From positions 1 through 19,876 of the forward strand of contig WTCF01000109.1 of the NCBI GenBank assembly GCA_013138705.1: a DNA stretch of 19,876 bases. Reading direction: 5' to 3'. The notes beneath the pieces are model-generated. The model searched no databases, was not told where the DNA came from, and saw only the letters and a list, made by a program, of their open reading frames with translations. Made by a program: the position numbers and the translations under genes. Positions 7,521-15,359 of the stretch are shown here, piece by piece. The number at the start of each line of letters is the position of its first letter. Position 1 is the first letter of the stretch. The DNA comes from Deltaproteobacteria bacterium. GTDB taxonomy: Bacteria > Desulfobacterota > Dissulfuribacteria > Dissulfuribacterales > UBA3076.

Positions 7521-7868
7521 TCAAGTCCCAGCCTTCATAGTACGGTGCAATATCCATCCGTAGATCACAAGGTTGATACCCAAGACAAACACACCCAAGA
7601 TAATCTGCATATTTTGCGTAAGTGAAGCAGGGTAAAGCACAGGGATAATATAGTGCTCTATAAAGCCTGAGCCGTAACTACTCCCCCCGCCCTTTTCACG
7701 CAACCAGTTCTCAAGTGGCGTGAGTGGACACACCCAGCCGCAAAATTCGATAAGTGCAGCCCACATAACCGCTGGAATGTGTATCCACGCGCAGAGCTTC
7801 CACCTGAGCACCAGGAATCCACCCAGCACAGAGAACAAAACAAAAGCAACATGTACCATCACAACCAA
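7521..7868 (-). CDS. DUF2784 family membrane protein
   Basis: A small membrane protein of unknown function, 115 residues from TTG 7868. The family signature is clear: LHxAFVLFxxLGGxLVLRW at the start, then ALIEFCGWVCPLTPLENWLR, FIEHYIIPVLYP, and a final helix with LGINLVIYGW. About four helices are predicted, in the inner membrane. Family members usually start about eight residues earlier. Here the frame continues upstream as LNLFFADL and meets ATA at 7890-7892 where a Met is expected; that ATA has AGGAG about 9 bases upstream. The true start may therefore be ATA 7892. Neighbours are the AI-2E remnant upstream and rimI downstream. Confidence 0.85.
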   Translation of the reverse strand: MVVMVHVAFVLFSVLGGFLVLRWKLCAWIHIPAVMWAALIEFCGWVCPLTPLENWLREKGGGSSYGSGFIEHYIIPVLYPASLTQNMQIILGVFVLGINLVIYGWILHRTMKAGT

Positions 7869-7898
7869 GTCGGCAAAAAAAAGATTTAGTATCTTCTG

Positions 7899-8158
7899 TT
7901 ACTCCTGTCTATGATCTTTCTCTATGTATTTTGCAAGAGGCTCAGGTGCGCATTCAGATTGATGGGTCAAAAAACGCCGGTAGTAGGCCAAGAGCAGACA
8001 GGTCATTGGCAGGGCGATGAGCAGCCCGAAAAATCCTAATAACTTGCCCCATCGGCAGGTCGATGAGCCAAAAGCCAAATCAGTCCCCATAATAATCCGG
8101 CAGCTATGCCGGTTCGCACAATTCGGTCAAGTGTATAAGGTTTTTTATCGAGAATCAC
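7899..8158 (-). pseudogene. AI-2E family transporter (PerM-like), internally deleted remnant
   Basis: Two fragments of one permease family lie in different frames. The N-terminal fragment (8158 to 8036, GTG start) reads KPYTLDRIVRTG and GLLWGLIWLLA, the typical opening of AI-2E family transporters, then runs into a TAG. The C-terminal fragment (stop at 7899) reads GKLLGFFGLLIALPMTCLLL followed by YYRRFL, the typical end of the family. A normal member has ~350 residues, so about 290 residues are missing between them. The junction is near position 8055-8065 and also shifts the frame. The gene is dead. It probably once sat in one operon with the 95-residue unknown, DUF2784 and rimI. Confidence 0.75.
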
Positions 8159-8181
8159 TGTGCTTCGTCAGACATTCAGTT

Positions 8182-8469
8182 CTATCCTGGAAACCACTTG
8201 TTCAAAATATCGACGATTTGAAGAGCTTGTTTCTTGCTTGTGATATTGAATTTGCTCTGTTGCCGGAACTGATTGCCGGATTTCTTATACCGGCGTATCG
8301 TGACTTTTGGTTCTCCGAGCTGGTCGGTCTTGCGATCTATATCCTGATACATAAACATGATGGTGGTCCAACTCCCTCTGGTCAGGATCACCTTGTCGAG
8401 TTCCTTTACCAACTGTTTTCCCGATTCATCTTCATAATTTATTGTAATATCATCTATTTTTTCAGCCAT
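8182..8469 (-). CDS. Conserved-looking 95-residue protein of unknown function
   Basis: I do not recognise a named family. The protein is soluble, with no signal peptide or membrane segment. It reads as an N-terminal strand (DITINYEDESGKQL), then DKVILTRGSWTTIMFMYQDI, then VTIRRYKKSGNQF and SKFNITSKKQALQIVDILNKWF. The pattern looks like a small beta-rich domain with a terminal helix. A good ribosome binding site (TAGGGGTAATT) precedes ATG 8469. It is the first gene of the group leading to the AI-2E remnant, DUF2784 and rimI. My impression that similar proteins occur in sulfate reducers is recollection only. Confidence 0.7.
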   Translation of the reverse strand: MAEKIDDITINYEDESGKQLVKELDKVILTRGSWTTIMFMYQDIDRKTDQLGEPKVTIRRYKKSGNQFRQQSKFNITSKKQALQIVDILNKWFPG

Positions 8470-8998
8470 AATTACCCCTACATTTTATTTTGATGCAAAT
8501 TCATATAAATCGAGGAATTGAGGAATTATAATCAAAAAAGTACATCCAATTCCTAAATTCGCAATTCCTAAATCATGATTCGTATTTGTGTTATCGCTAA
8601 CTATGTTGTTGCTTGAAACCTTTATGTTTGAATGATCTGATCATATCTAAAGTACAGCATATTGTGCAACGCGCAACAACTAGAAACTAATCGTAAACGT
8701 TCACGGAACGTTGAAATTAGAAAATAGAAATTTGGCCTTCATTCTTTTGTACTGTTGATGATCGTATTATCTGATAGCCCATGGTGTTCTGAACCTTTTT
8801 GTTCCACCCAATATTCCACCATTCCAATATTCCAGATGCGAGACAAGAATACTTACCTCAACCACTCCCTGTAAATTCAATGAGTTGTAGAAATTCCGAG
8901 ACATTTAATTATAGTTCCAGGCCTGATTATCCGATAATAAAAGAACAGATATCATTACTTTGCATGAACAAATAGAATGATTTTGGCTGAGAGGACCC
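8470..8998. other. Divergent AT-rich spacer with degenerate short repeats
   Basis: This ~530-base region separates the minus-strand group from the c-di-GMP genes and must hold both promoters. I see no gene. AGGAATT occurs at 8513 and 8521, and its reverse complement AATTCCT at 8548 and 8563, forming an inverted short-unit array. ATTCCA-type units repeat at ~8802-8835. An 11-bp palindrome TTATCCGATAA lies at 8927-8937, about 60 bases before the HD-GYP gene; it could be an operator. No -35/-10 pair is convincing. Confidence 0.6.
8513..8569. repeat. Short-unit inverted array (AGGAATT / AATTCCT)
   Basis: Two AGGAATT units on the left face two AATTCCT units on the right across ~20 bases of AT-rich sequence. 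The region can fold into a weak hairpin. It lies about 45 bases upstream of the 95-residue gene on the minus strand. Confidence 0.5.
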
Positions 8999-10537
8999 TT
9001 GAGGATCTACAACAATTCCAAAGACTTTTCCACCACTACCGCCGGTGATCTTCCGGTTCTCAGCAAGTACAGTGTGCTGGTAGCGGAAGATGTTGCACAG
9101 GAGAGAGAGCTGCTGGTCGCTCACCTCTCCGAATGGGGGCTGAATGCCACTGGTGCTGCGGATGGCAGAGAAGCCCTGTCTATCTTAATAAAGGACGATA
9201 CAATCCGTCTCCTTATCACTGATTTGCATATGCCTGAGCTTGGTGGCCTGGAACTTTTACAAGAGGTAAAAAACCTGGCAAGGCCCAAGCTGTATTCTAT
9301 TGTCCTCAGCGGAATCAAAGATAGACAGACCCTGATCAATGCACTGCAAGCCGGGGCTACTGATTACATGGTCAAGCCCTGTCATCCTGAACAGATATTT
9401 GCCAGATTGGCAGTGCTTGATCAAGTCATGGCACTTGAAGAAAAATACCAGGCACTGATCAAGGACCTGTTCGATGTAATGGGAGAGATGCTGGGCAGTC
9501 GTGATTCTTATAGTTGGGAACACAGTCTGAGGGTCGCTGCCATATCCAGAAGAATAGGTCTTCGTCAAGGGCTGTCATCAGAAGAACTGGAAGTCTTGGA
9601 GATGGGTTGTCTTATCCATGACATCGGGAAAATTGCAATACCGGACGACGTACTCTTAAAACCCGGCCGTTTTAACAATATCGACAGACAAATCATGAAC
9701 ATGCATCCAACCATTGGGGCAAAGTATCTTGCTTCCCGCTATCCTGATGACAGAATAACCGAAATAGTCCTTTATCACCATGAACGGCTGGACGGAAGCG
9801 GCTATCCAGCAGGCCTGAAAGGGAATGATATAAGCCACATGGTAAGAATAGTGTCAGTGGCAGACATATATGAAGCCTTGATCGCAAAACGGCCTTATAA
9901 GTCCTCGATACCCAGTACTCAGGCCATAGAAATATTAAAAGACGAGGCGAGAGAAGGACGAATTGACCAAAATGTCGTAAAAGCCCTGGAAGAGGTCGTA
10001 GATGACTGGAATCCCCTGATCATACAGAGGCATCTATGCAGGGACATAGATGAGCTTGAGCTCTTTAGGCGGATCACCTATTTCAGGGAACCTATGTGTA
10101 GCTTTTATAACTACCGTTATCTATTAACATTGGACAAAATCACTTCTCTTAGTATAGATAGGCCTGGGTATTTTATGATCTTAATCAACTTCAAGAACTT
10201 GAAGCAAATAGACCGAAATTGGGGTTATCTCAGGACAGACCAGATATTGGACAAAATCGGGGAAAATATACAGCAATCCATAAGCGACTTCTCTAAGACA
10301 AACTGTGACATAGATGGCAAGGCCCTGCTTTTTCGAAGGGCATCGGATTACTTAATATTTGCAAACTACCCGCTTGATTCCATGCAGCAGTTGTCAGACC
10401 TGATTCAAAACCAGTTAGATACATGCAAGAATCAGTGGGAACTTGAGACAGGTTTTTTGTTTGAATCTTTTCCCTCCACCTGTTCTTTGGAAAATGCTTT
10501 GAATCAGCTCCTGGGGGCTGACGATAGAGGCCTCTAA
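8999..10537 (+). CDS. Response regulator with HD-GYP domain and degenerate GGDEF-like C-terminus
   Basis: 512 residues. The receiver domain (~25-140) has acidic pocket E30/D31, phosphoacceptor D75 (LLITDLHMPE), S104 and K126. The HD-GYP domain (~160-345) has HSLRV (175-179), HDIGK (207-211) and HHERLDGSGYP (260-270), so c-di-GMP phosphodiesterase activity is likely. Residues ~365-507 look like a decayed GGDEF domain: FYNYRYLLTL, FMILINFKNLKQID, NWGYLRTDQIL, and RRASDYLIF where a GGDEF motif is expected, so no cyclase activity. The start is TTG 8999 with GAGAGGA just upstream; no ATG in this frame precedes the receiver domain. The stop overlaps the ATG of the next gene by one base (TAATG). No sensor kinase is in the window. 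Confidence 0.9.
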   Translation: MRIYNNSKDFSTTTAGDLPVLSKYSVLVAEDVAQERELLVAHLSEWGLNATGAADGREALSILIKDDTIRLLITDLHMPELGGLELLQEVKNLARPKLYSIVLSGIKDRQTLINALQAGATDYMVKPCHPEQIFARLAVLDQVMALEEKYQALIKDLFDVMGEMLGSRDSYSWEHSLRVAAISRRIGLRQGLSSEELEVLEMGCLIHDIGKIAIPDDVLLKPGRFNNIDRQIMNMHPTIGAKYLASRYPDDRITEIVLYHHERLDGSGYPAGLKGNDISHMVRIVSVADIYEALIAKRPYKSSIPSTQAIEILKDEAREGRIDQNVVKALEEVVDDWNPLIIQRHLCRDIDELELFRRITYFREPMCSFYNYRYLLTLDKITSLSIDRPGYFMILINFKNLKQIDRNWGYLRTDQILDKIGENIQQSISDFSKTNCDIDGKALLFRRASDYLIFANYPLDSMQQLSDLIQNQLDTCKNQWELETGFLFESFPSTCSLENALNQLLGADDRGL

Positions 10538-11532
10538 TGACAGACCATGCACCAAAAAAAGGTGAACACTATTTAGCTGAACAAGTAACTAAAGTCGTAC
10601 GTAATACCCTTAAAAATTTAGTCCAAAAAGAATTGCTGCCGTGGCCTGATATATATTCAACTGAATTCTGGCATGTTGTATATGATAATGGTTACGACGA
10701 AATCATACTCAAAAAGATCAAGCCTCCCGCTGTCCCCAGCCAAGTGGTGGAGGGATTTCTGGAACAAACGGATTATATCTTAGATGGTGTCAAGGACACG
10801 GTCAGCTCCTTTGCGTCAGATGCAAAGGAACACGTGAACAGCACAAGTGCCGGCCTGAAATCACTTGAACAGAAAGTTCAACATGATCAAGAATTAAAGG
10901 GGAAAATCAAGCAGCTTCAAGAGTACAATGAAGCCCTTTCAGTGCACATTGCACAGGCAGAAAAAGAACTTATGGAGCAGGCCGGTTTCATTAAGGGTCT
11001 TCAAAAAAAGTTGCGCATAGATCACCTTACCGGTCTTAATAACCGCAGTGCACTGGAAACAGATCTAAAAAAAGAGATAGCCAAGGCCATGAGATACCAG
11101 TTCCCCCTGTCGATCATAATGATTGACCTTGACCGCTTCAGGGAAGTAAACGACACTTATGGATACCTGATCGGAGACAATGTGTTAAAGAAATTAGCTG
11201 ACATCCTTCGTAATGCTGTAAGAGAAGTTGATGGTATATACAGGTATGGTGGTGAAAATTTTGTCATCCTGATACCTCACACTAACTGCCGGGATGGAAT
11301 AATTCTGGCTGAACGTATCAGAAAACGAGTGGCTAGACACGTATTTACCGTAAAGCGAAAAGGCCATCGCTTAACAGTCAAGGCATCCTTGGGAGTCGCG
11401 GAACTGAACCTGGAAGACACTGTGGACTTTTTGCTTATTCGTACAAACAGGGCACTTCACAAAGCCAAGACTTCCGGAAGAAACAGAGTCGTAGGTTTGT
11501 GCGGAGAGAACTCCCGATCAGATAACACATAG
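10537..11532 (+). CDS. GGDEF-domain protein, probable diguanylate cyclase
   Basis: 331 residues, soluble. An N-terminal helical domain (1-~75; LLPWPDIYSTEFWHVVYDNGY) is followed by a coiled coil (~90-158) that probably drives dimerisation. The GGDEF domain (~160-322) has DHLTGLNNR, IDLDRFREVNDTYGY and GGENF (238-242). RxxD (residues 229-232) lies 5 residues before the motif, exactly the product-inhibition I-site of diguanylate cyclases. The fourth motif position is Asn rather than Glu, and the usual His of the TxGH segment is Tyr, so activity is uncertain. Translation is coupled to the HD-GYP gene through a 1-base overlap. The pair could make and degrade c-di-GMP, or act as a receptor and enzyme pair. 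Confidence 0.88.
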   Translation: MTDHAPKKGEHYLAEQVTKVVRNTLKNLVQKELLPWPDIYSTEFWHVVYDNGYDEIILKKIKPPAVPSQVVEGFLEQTDYILDGVKDTVSSFASDAKEHVNSTSAGLKSLEQKVQHDQELKGKIKQLQEYNEALSVHIAQAEKELMEQAGFIKGLQKKLRIDHLTGLNNRSALETDLKKEIAKAMRYQFPLSIIMIDLDRFREVNDTYGYLIGDNVLKKLADILRNAVREVDGIYRYGGENFVILIPHTNCRDGIILAERIRKRVARHVFTVKRKGHRLTVKASLGVAELNLEDTVDFLLIRTNRALHKAKTSGRNRVVGLCGENSRSDNT

Positions 11533-11669
11533 TAAACCCCTGCCAGGAATCCCATGCTACCGCTTGACGATCTACTCCTGCCATAGTAGCTAAGGCCTCA
11601 CCCATTTCTATGGACTCGATGGGCTGAAGGATATTTTATAAAAATCAAAAAACTGCAAGTAGGATTGAA

Positions 11670-13007
11670 ATGGCAATCGTATTACCCTTTCGTGGAATAA
11701 GATACAATGCTGATCAGGCCGGGGATATGGTCCAACTGGTGGCCCCGCCTTATGATGTAGTTGATGATGAGAAACGAGATAGCCTTGTATCAAGAAATCA
11801 CTACAATATCTTTTCCCTTGAATTATCCAAGCCTAATTTCAGCGGGACGCATAAAGTAGATAAATACACCTGCGCAAAAAAGAAATTTGAAGGTTGGTTA
11901 TCCAAAAAAATCTTAGAGCAAAAAGATGAGCCTGCTATCTATCCTTATGATATCAGCTTTTCCACCCCAGGTAGAAATTCATGCAGAAAGGGATTTGTGG
12001 CATTAATACGCATAGAGGACTGGGAGAGTCGAATTGTGCGCCCCCATGAACGGACCTTCGACAGGGTGACGGAAGATCGATTTCATCTACTGCAAGCCAC
12101 AGAGGCCCAGTTCAGCCAAGTTTTTATTCTCTATCGCCACAGCCCGGATGCTGCCCGCATCTTAGCCGAGTCCGAGAGAAAAGAGCTTTATACCGTAAAA
12201 GACGAGGCTGGGAATACCCATAGGTTATGGAAGATAACTGACGTGGACAGACTGAAATCTCTTCATGAATGTCTGTTAGAAACTGTTCTGTATATAGCTG
12301 ACGGTCACCACCGTTACACCACTGCCATTAAATACCGAAACGAGATGGAAAAGGTTTATGGAAAAGATCCATCAAAGCCATATAACTACTTGATGGTTTA
12401 TCTCGTAGATTCAGAAGACCCCGGCCTTGTAGTCCTCCCGGTTCACAGGGTTGTCACCCTGCCGGAGGCCTTGGATCTAGAGCTCATAGAAGCCACGGCG
12501 TCTCAGGTGTTCGATGTTGAACAAATCTCTCATACGAAAGACCTGAAACCAGAGCAACTGTGCACCAATTTGATTCAATATCTTGATGAAAAACCGCAGA
12601 GGCGAGGGATTGGAGTAGTTTTTGGAAAAAGAAAAACAGCACAAGTCTGGTGGCAGAAGGCAATAGATCAAAACAGGCTATTGTCGCACTTACACCCTGT
12701 CCTGTCGGAACTCGATGTAATCCTGCTGGAAGAGGCAGTTATTAAGGGAGTCTTTAAAATTAATCCCCAGAGCCTCGAGGCGGGAAAGACCATAAAGTTC
12801 ACAATAGATGCACCAGGTGCCGTTAAGGCTTTAGATGAAAACGATGTACTCTTTATCCTGCGACCCACATCGGTTAATCAGGTCCTGGATGTAGCTGATA
12901 CAGGGCTTATCATGCCTCACAAATCAACCTACTTTACCCCAAAGATCTTGACTGGTCTGGTAATCAACTCGGTGGACAAGAATAAATCAGTGTGGACGAT
13001 TTCCTAG
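11670..13007 (+). CDS. DUF1015 family protein
   Basis: A 445-residue cytoplasmic protein of the DUF1015 family. Family hallmarks are the opening PFRGIRY, then VAPPYDVV (~25-32), an RPHERTF segment, and the strongly conserved YIADGHHRYTTAI (~208-220). The C-terminus (HKSTYFTPKILTGLV) also matches the family. The full length agrees with the usual 400-450. The biochemical role is not established; the GHHRY segment looks like an active or ligand site. AGGATTGAA gives a good ribosome binding site for ATG 11670. The stop TAG overlaps the stop of the opposing sigma factor gene. Confidence 0.9.
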   Translation: MAIVLPFRGIRYNADQAGDMVQLVAPPYDVVDDEKRDSLVSRNHYNIFSLELSKPNFSGTHKVDKYTCAKKKFEGWLSKKILEQKDEPAIYPYDISFSTPGRNSCRKGFVALIRIEDWESRIVRPHERTFDRVTEDRFHLLQATEAQFSQVFILYRHSPDAARILAESERKELYTVKDEAGNTHRLWKITDVDRLKSLHECLLETVLYIADGHHRYTTAIKYRNEMEKVYGKDPSKPYNYLMVYLVDSEDPGLVVLPVHRVVTLPEALDLELIEATASQVFDVEQISHTKDLKPEQLCTNLIQYLDEKPQRRGIGVVFGKRKTAQVWWQKAIDQNRLLSHLHPVLSELDVILLEEAVIKGVFKINPQSLEAGKTIKFTIDAPGAVKALDENDVLFILRPTSVNQVLDVADTGLIMPHKSTYFTPKILTGLVINSVDKNKSVWTIS

Positions 13008-14395
13008 CCAAGAAAAAACTTCAGACGCTCCCGGCGACTTGAGTGTCTTAACCTGTTCAGGGCTTTCTTCTCTATCTGACGAATGCGCTCGCGTGACACA
13101 TTGAAGCGCTTGCCTATCTCCTCCAGGGTATATTCACTGTCCTCACCTATCCCGAAGCGGAGGCGAATGATCTTCTCCTCCCTTGGGCTGAGAGTGGCCA
13201 GGATGCCCTTAATCCGCTCTGTAAGCTCCCTCTCCCGCACTGTTTCGTAAGGAGAGACAATATCCATGTTTTCAATAAAGTCCCCCAGGGTGCTGTCTTC
13301 ATTCCCAACTGGTGTCTCCAAAGAGACCGGTTCCTTTGAGGCCTCCAGAATAGACAAAATTTTTTCCAAGGGCAGCCCGGTTCGCAGTGAAATCTCAGCA
13401 GGTGTAGGTTCCCGGCCAAGCTCCTTGAGGAGGGCATAAAATGCCTTAAAGAATTGACTGCGAAGTTCTAAAAAATGTACTGGAAGGCGTATTGTGCGGG
13501 TCTTGTCCAGGATGGCCCTGGTAATAGCCTGGCGTATCCACCAGCTGGCGTATGTAGAAAACTTGTTGCCCTTTGTGTAATCAAACCGGAAAACAGCTCG
13601 CATAAGACCAAGATTACCCTCCTGAATCAGATCAGCAAGTGACAGGCCTTGATGCATATACCGTTTGGCAATGCTGACCACCAAACGGAGGTTGGCATTG
13701 ATCATTTCATCTTTGGCCACCTCTATTCTTGTCCGATGCCCTTTGACGATAACTTCGAGGGGTTTAAGGCTGTCATCCTCGGCATAAATCTCCATAATGC
13801 TGGTAACAGCACTTACTAAATAATTTAACTGCTGCTTTTTGGGCTTAAGGCTAGGATCACGACGCCTCCATGTGCGAATTTGCTCCCTCAAGGCCTCCAT
13901 TGCAGGCAGATCCGAGGGATGTTCCATGATAGCCTTAATAATCCCATTAAAGCCATATCTGATAGTTCGGCTGAGATCTTGCTCCTTCTCAGGAGTAAGA
14001 AGCTCATAGCTACCCATTTCTCGCAAATAGGTGGTAGTAATCTCCTCTGAGTCAGTATGACCCCCGGCATCAAGAACCACTGTCGGAGTCTCAGATTCTG
14101 TCTCCTCAGAAATAGCCTCTGGTCCTTTTTCGACCAAACCCTTTTTCTCTGCAAGCTCTTTTAGTACCTTCTCTCTGGAAATAGTTGCGAATTTTGGGCC
14201 ATCGATGACTTCGATATTATTAAGGCACAGCAGGTCGAATATCTCTTCAAGCTTTTCAAGATCCTTTTCCTCATCAGGTATTAGTTCATTCAGTACCTGA
14301 TAAGTAATAGTACCTTCTTGGCCTGCTTCAATCAGACGATCCAGATAACCATTGGATGACTGGTTCTTTTTCTTGAGGACTACTTTTGCGGCCAT
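13004..14395 (-). CDS. rpoD: RpoD-family sigma-70 factor, short form
   Basis: 463 residues. A region 1.1-like domain (~18-90; [18 protein letters not shown]) is followed by an acidic linker and region 1.2 (~118-145, [18 protein letters not shown]). Region 2 (~226-300) has [26 protein letters not shown] and [14 protein letters not shown]. Region 3 is at ~305-380. Region 4 (~398-455) has the helix-turn-helix [20 protein letters not shown]. The sequence between 1.2 and 2 is short (~80 residues) compared with the large insert usual in proteobacterial primary sigma factors (~600 residues). It may therefore be a second, group 2 sigma, and the symbol is tentative. No dnaG is adjacent. The stop codon overlaps that of the DUF1015 gene. 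Confidence 0.88.
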   Translation of the reverse strand: MAAKVVLKKKNQSSNGYLDRLIEAGQEGTITYQVLNELIPDEEKDLEKLEEIFDLLCLNNIEVIDGPKFATISREKVLKELAEKKGLVEKGPEAISEETESETPTVVLDAGGHTDSEEITTTYLREMGSYELLTPEKEQDLSRTIRYGFNGIIKAIMEHPSDLPAMEALREQIRTWRRRDPSLKPKKQQLNYLVSAVTSIMEIYAEDDSLKPLEVIVKGHRTRIEVAKDEMINANLRLVVSIAKRYMHQGLSLADLIQEGNLGLMRAVFRFDYTKGNKFSTYASWWIRQAITRAILDKTRTIRLPVHFLELRSQFFKAFYALLKELGREPTPAEISLRTGLPLEKILSILEASKEPVSLETPVGNEDSTLGDFIENMDIVSPYETVRERELTERIKGILATLSPREEKIIRLRFGIGEDSEYTLEEIGKRFNVSRERIRQIEKKALNRLRHSSRRERLKFFLG

Positions 14396-14879
14396 AGTTT
14401 CATCCGGATAAAACTCTGTTAGTTATTGTTCATCATATGTCAAGCTAAGCCAAGACATGGCTGATGCGGACCATGGCAAACAATTCCTTTGTTTGACCCA
14501 TCTTGATCACAAGGCAAGAACGAAACATAAACGATTTCCTGACTAGTTGCAAACATTAATAAAAGAGTTTAGGTCCGACGACCTTGAATGTAAAGTGTTT
14601 AAAGTAAAAATTTTGGCCATACAAACAAGAACCCTGCTCCCTGAGTGGTAAAAAATACCCATATACGTCCACGGAGTATTGGAGTGAGGGTTTCAAACGG
14701 CTCGATGAAAAAAGATTCCGATTTTGGTGAGCCGACAGCTTGCGTCCATGTCTTTTTCTGGTATTTATTAATTTCGCAGTGACCTGATCTGCAAAGCCTG
14801 ATCCGGCTCGATTTCGTAAGGCTTTTTTGTTACGCAAGCTCGTCGATCGGCAAAAAATATAATTGGGGAGTATATGTAT
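14396..14879. other. Divergent spacer between the sigma factor gene and greA
   Basis: About 480 bases that must carry both promoters. I see no coding sequence with family features. Small inverted repeats occur (CGGCTC at 14698 with GAGCCG at 14729; AGGTC-CGAC-GACCT near 14571-14584) but without T-tracts. A TTGACA is present on the minus strand at 14438-14443 upstream of the sigma gene, without a good -10 at the right distance. GGGGAG at 14865-14870 is the greA ribosome binding site. Confidence 0.5.
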
Positions 14880-15350
14880 ATGGAGCGAACCCCATTCACA
14901 AAAGAGGGTTTCGAAAGACTTAAAAAAGAACTTGAGACCTTGGAAAAAGTAGAAAGATTTAAAGCAATCAAGGCTATTGCAGTAGCCAGGGCACACGGCG
15001 ATTTATCCGAAAATGCCGAATATCATGCTGCAAAGGAACGACAGGGGCAGCTTGAAGCCCGGATCCAGTACCTTCATAGCAAACTCTCCGTCGCAGAGGT
15101 GATTGAAAGTGAAAACCAGGACTGTGACAGGGTTGTATTCGGAGTCAAGGTTAGACTGGAAAATATAGATAGCGGAGATGAAGTTGTTTATAAGCTGGTA
15201 GGGCCAGACGAATCCGATGTACAAAAAGGAAACATTTCAGTTAAGTCCCCTCTTGGCCAAGCACTGATAGGCAAACATGAAGGGGATGAGGTTGAAGTCC
15301 GCACGCCGGCAGGACTTAGGAATTATGAAATACTGGGAATCTTTGTCTGA
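14880..15350 (+). CDS. greA: Transcription elongation factor GreA
   Basis: A 156-residue GreA. The N-terminal coiled coil (1-~75) bears the tip motif GDLSENAEYHAAKERQ, with D41 and E44 at the positions used to stimulate RNA polymerase transcript cleavage. The C-terminal FKBP-like domain (~80-156) ends in SPLGQALIGKHEGDEVEV and the usual final strands. It rescues backtracked RNA polymerase. Two in-frame ATGs exist (14874 and 14880). The second is chosen because the Shine-Dalgarno GGGGAG then has 9-base spacing and the D41/E44 numbering matches E. coli. It converges on the universal stress gene, with a 9-base gap. Confidence 0.96.
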   Translation: MERTPFTKEGFERLKKELETLEKVERFKAIKAIAVARAHGDLSENAEYHAAKERQGQLEARIQYLHSKLSVAEVIESENQDCDRVVFGVKVRLENIDSGDEVVYKLVGPDESDVQKGNISVKSPLGQALIGKHEGDEVEVRTPAGLRNYEILGIFV

Positions 15351-15359
15351 CGTGCTGCC

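Noticed and set aside
7899..8158. Selenocysteine or programmed frameshift as the explanation of the split AI-2E frames
   Set aside because: The N-terminal frame ends in TAG, not TGA. Nearly 300 residues of the family are absent, which recoding cannot explain.
8977..9048. 24-codon frame (ATG to TGA) overlapping the start of the HD-GYP gene, a possible leader peptide
   Set aside because: No ribosome binding site, ordinary composition, and its length is expected by chance. The GAGAGGA inside it fits better as the Shine-Dalgarno of TTG 8999.
14438..14443. TTGACA on the minus strand upstream of the sigma factor gene
   Set aside because: No sequence resembling TATAAT lies 16-18 bases downstream; the best is TAACAG.
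14858..14863. Perfect TATAAT upstream of greA
   Set aside because: It lies only 11 bases before ATG 14874. Transcription from it would start inside the ribosome binding site, and no -35 stands at 16-18 bases upstream.
14556..14996. 146-codon minus-strand frame across the greA start
   Set aside because: It overlaps greA antisense and has no recognisable motif or ribosome binding site. It reads as a chance frame in an AT-rich spacer.
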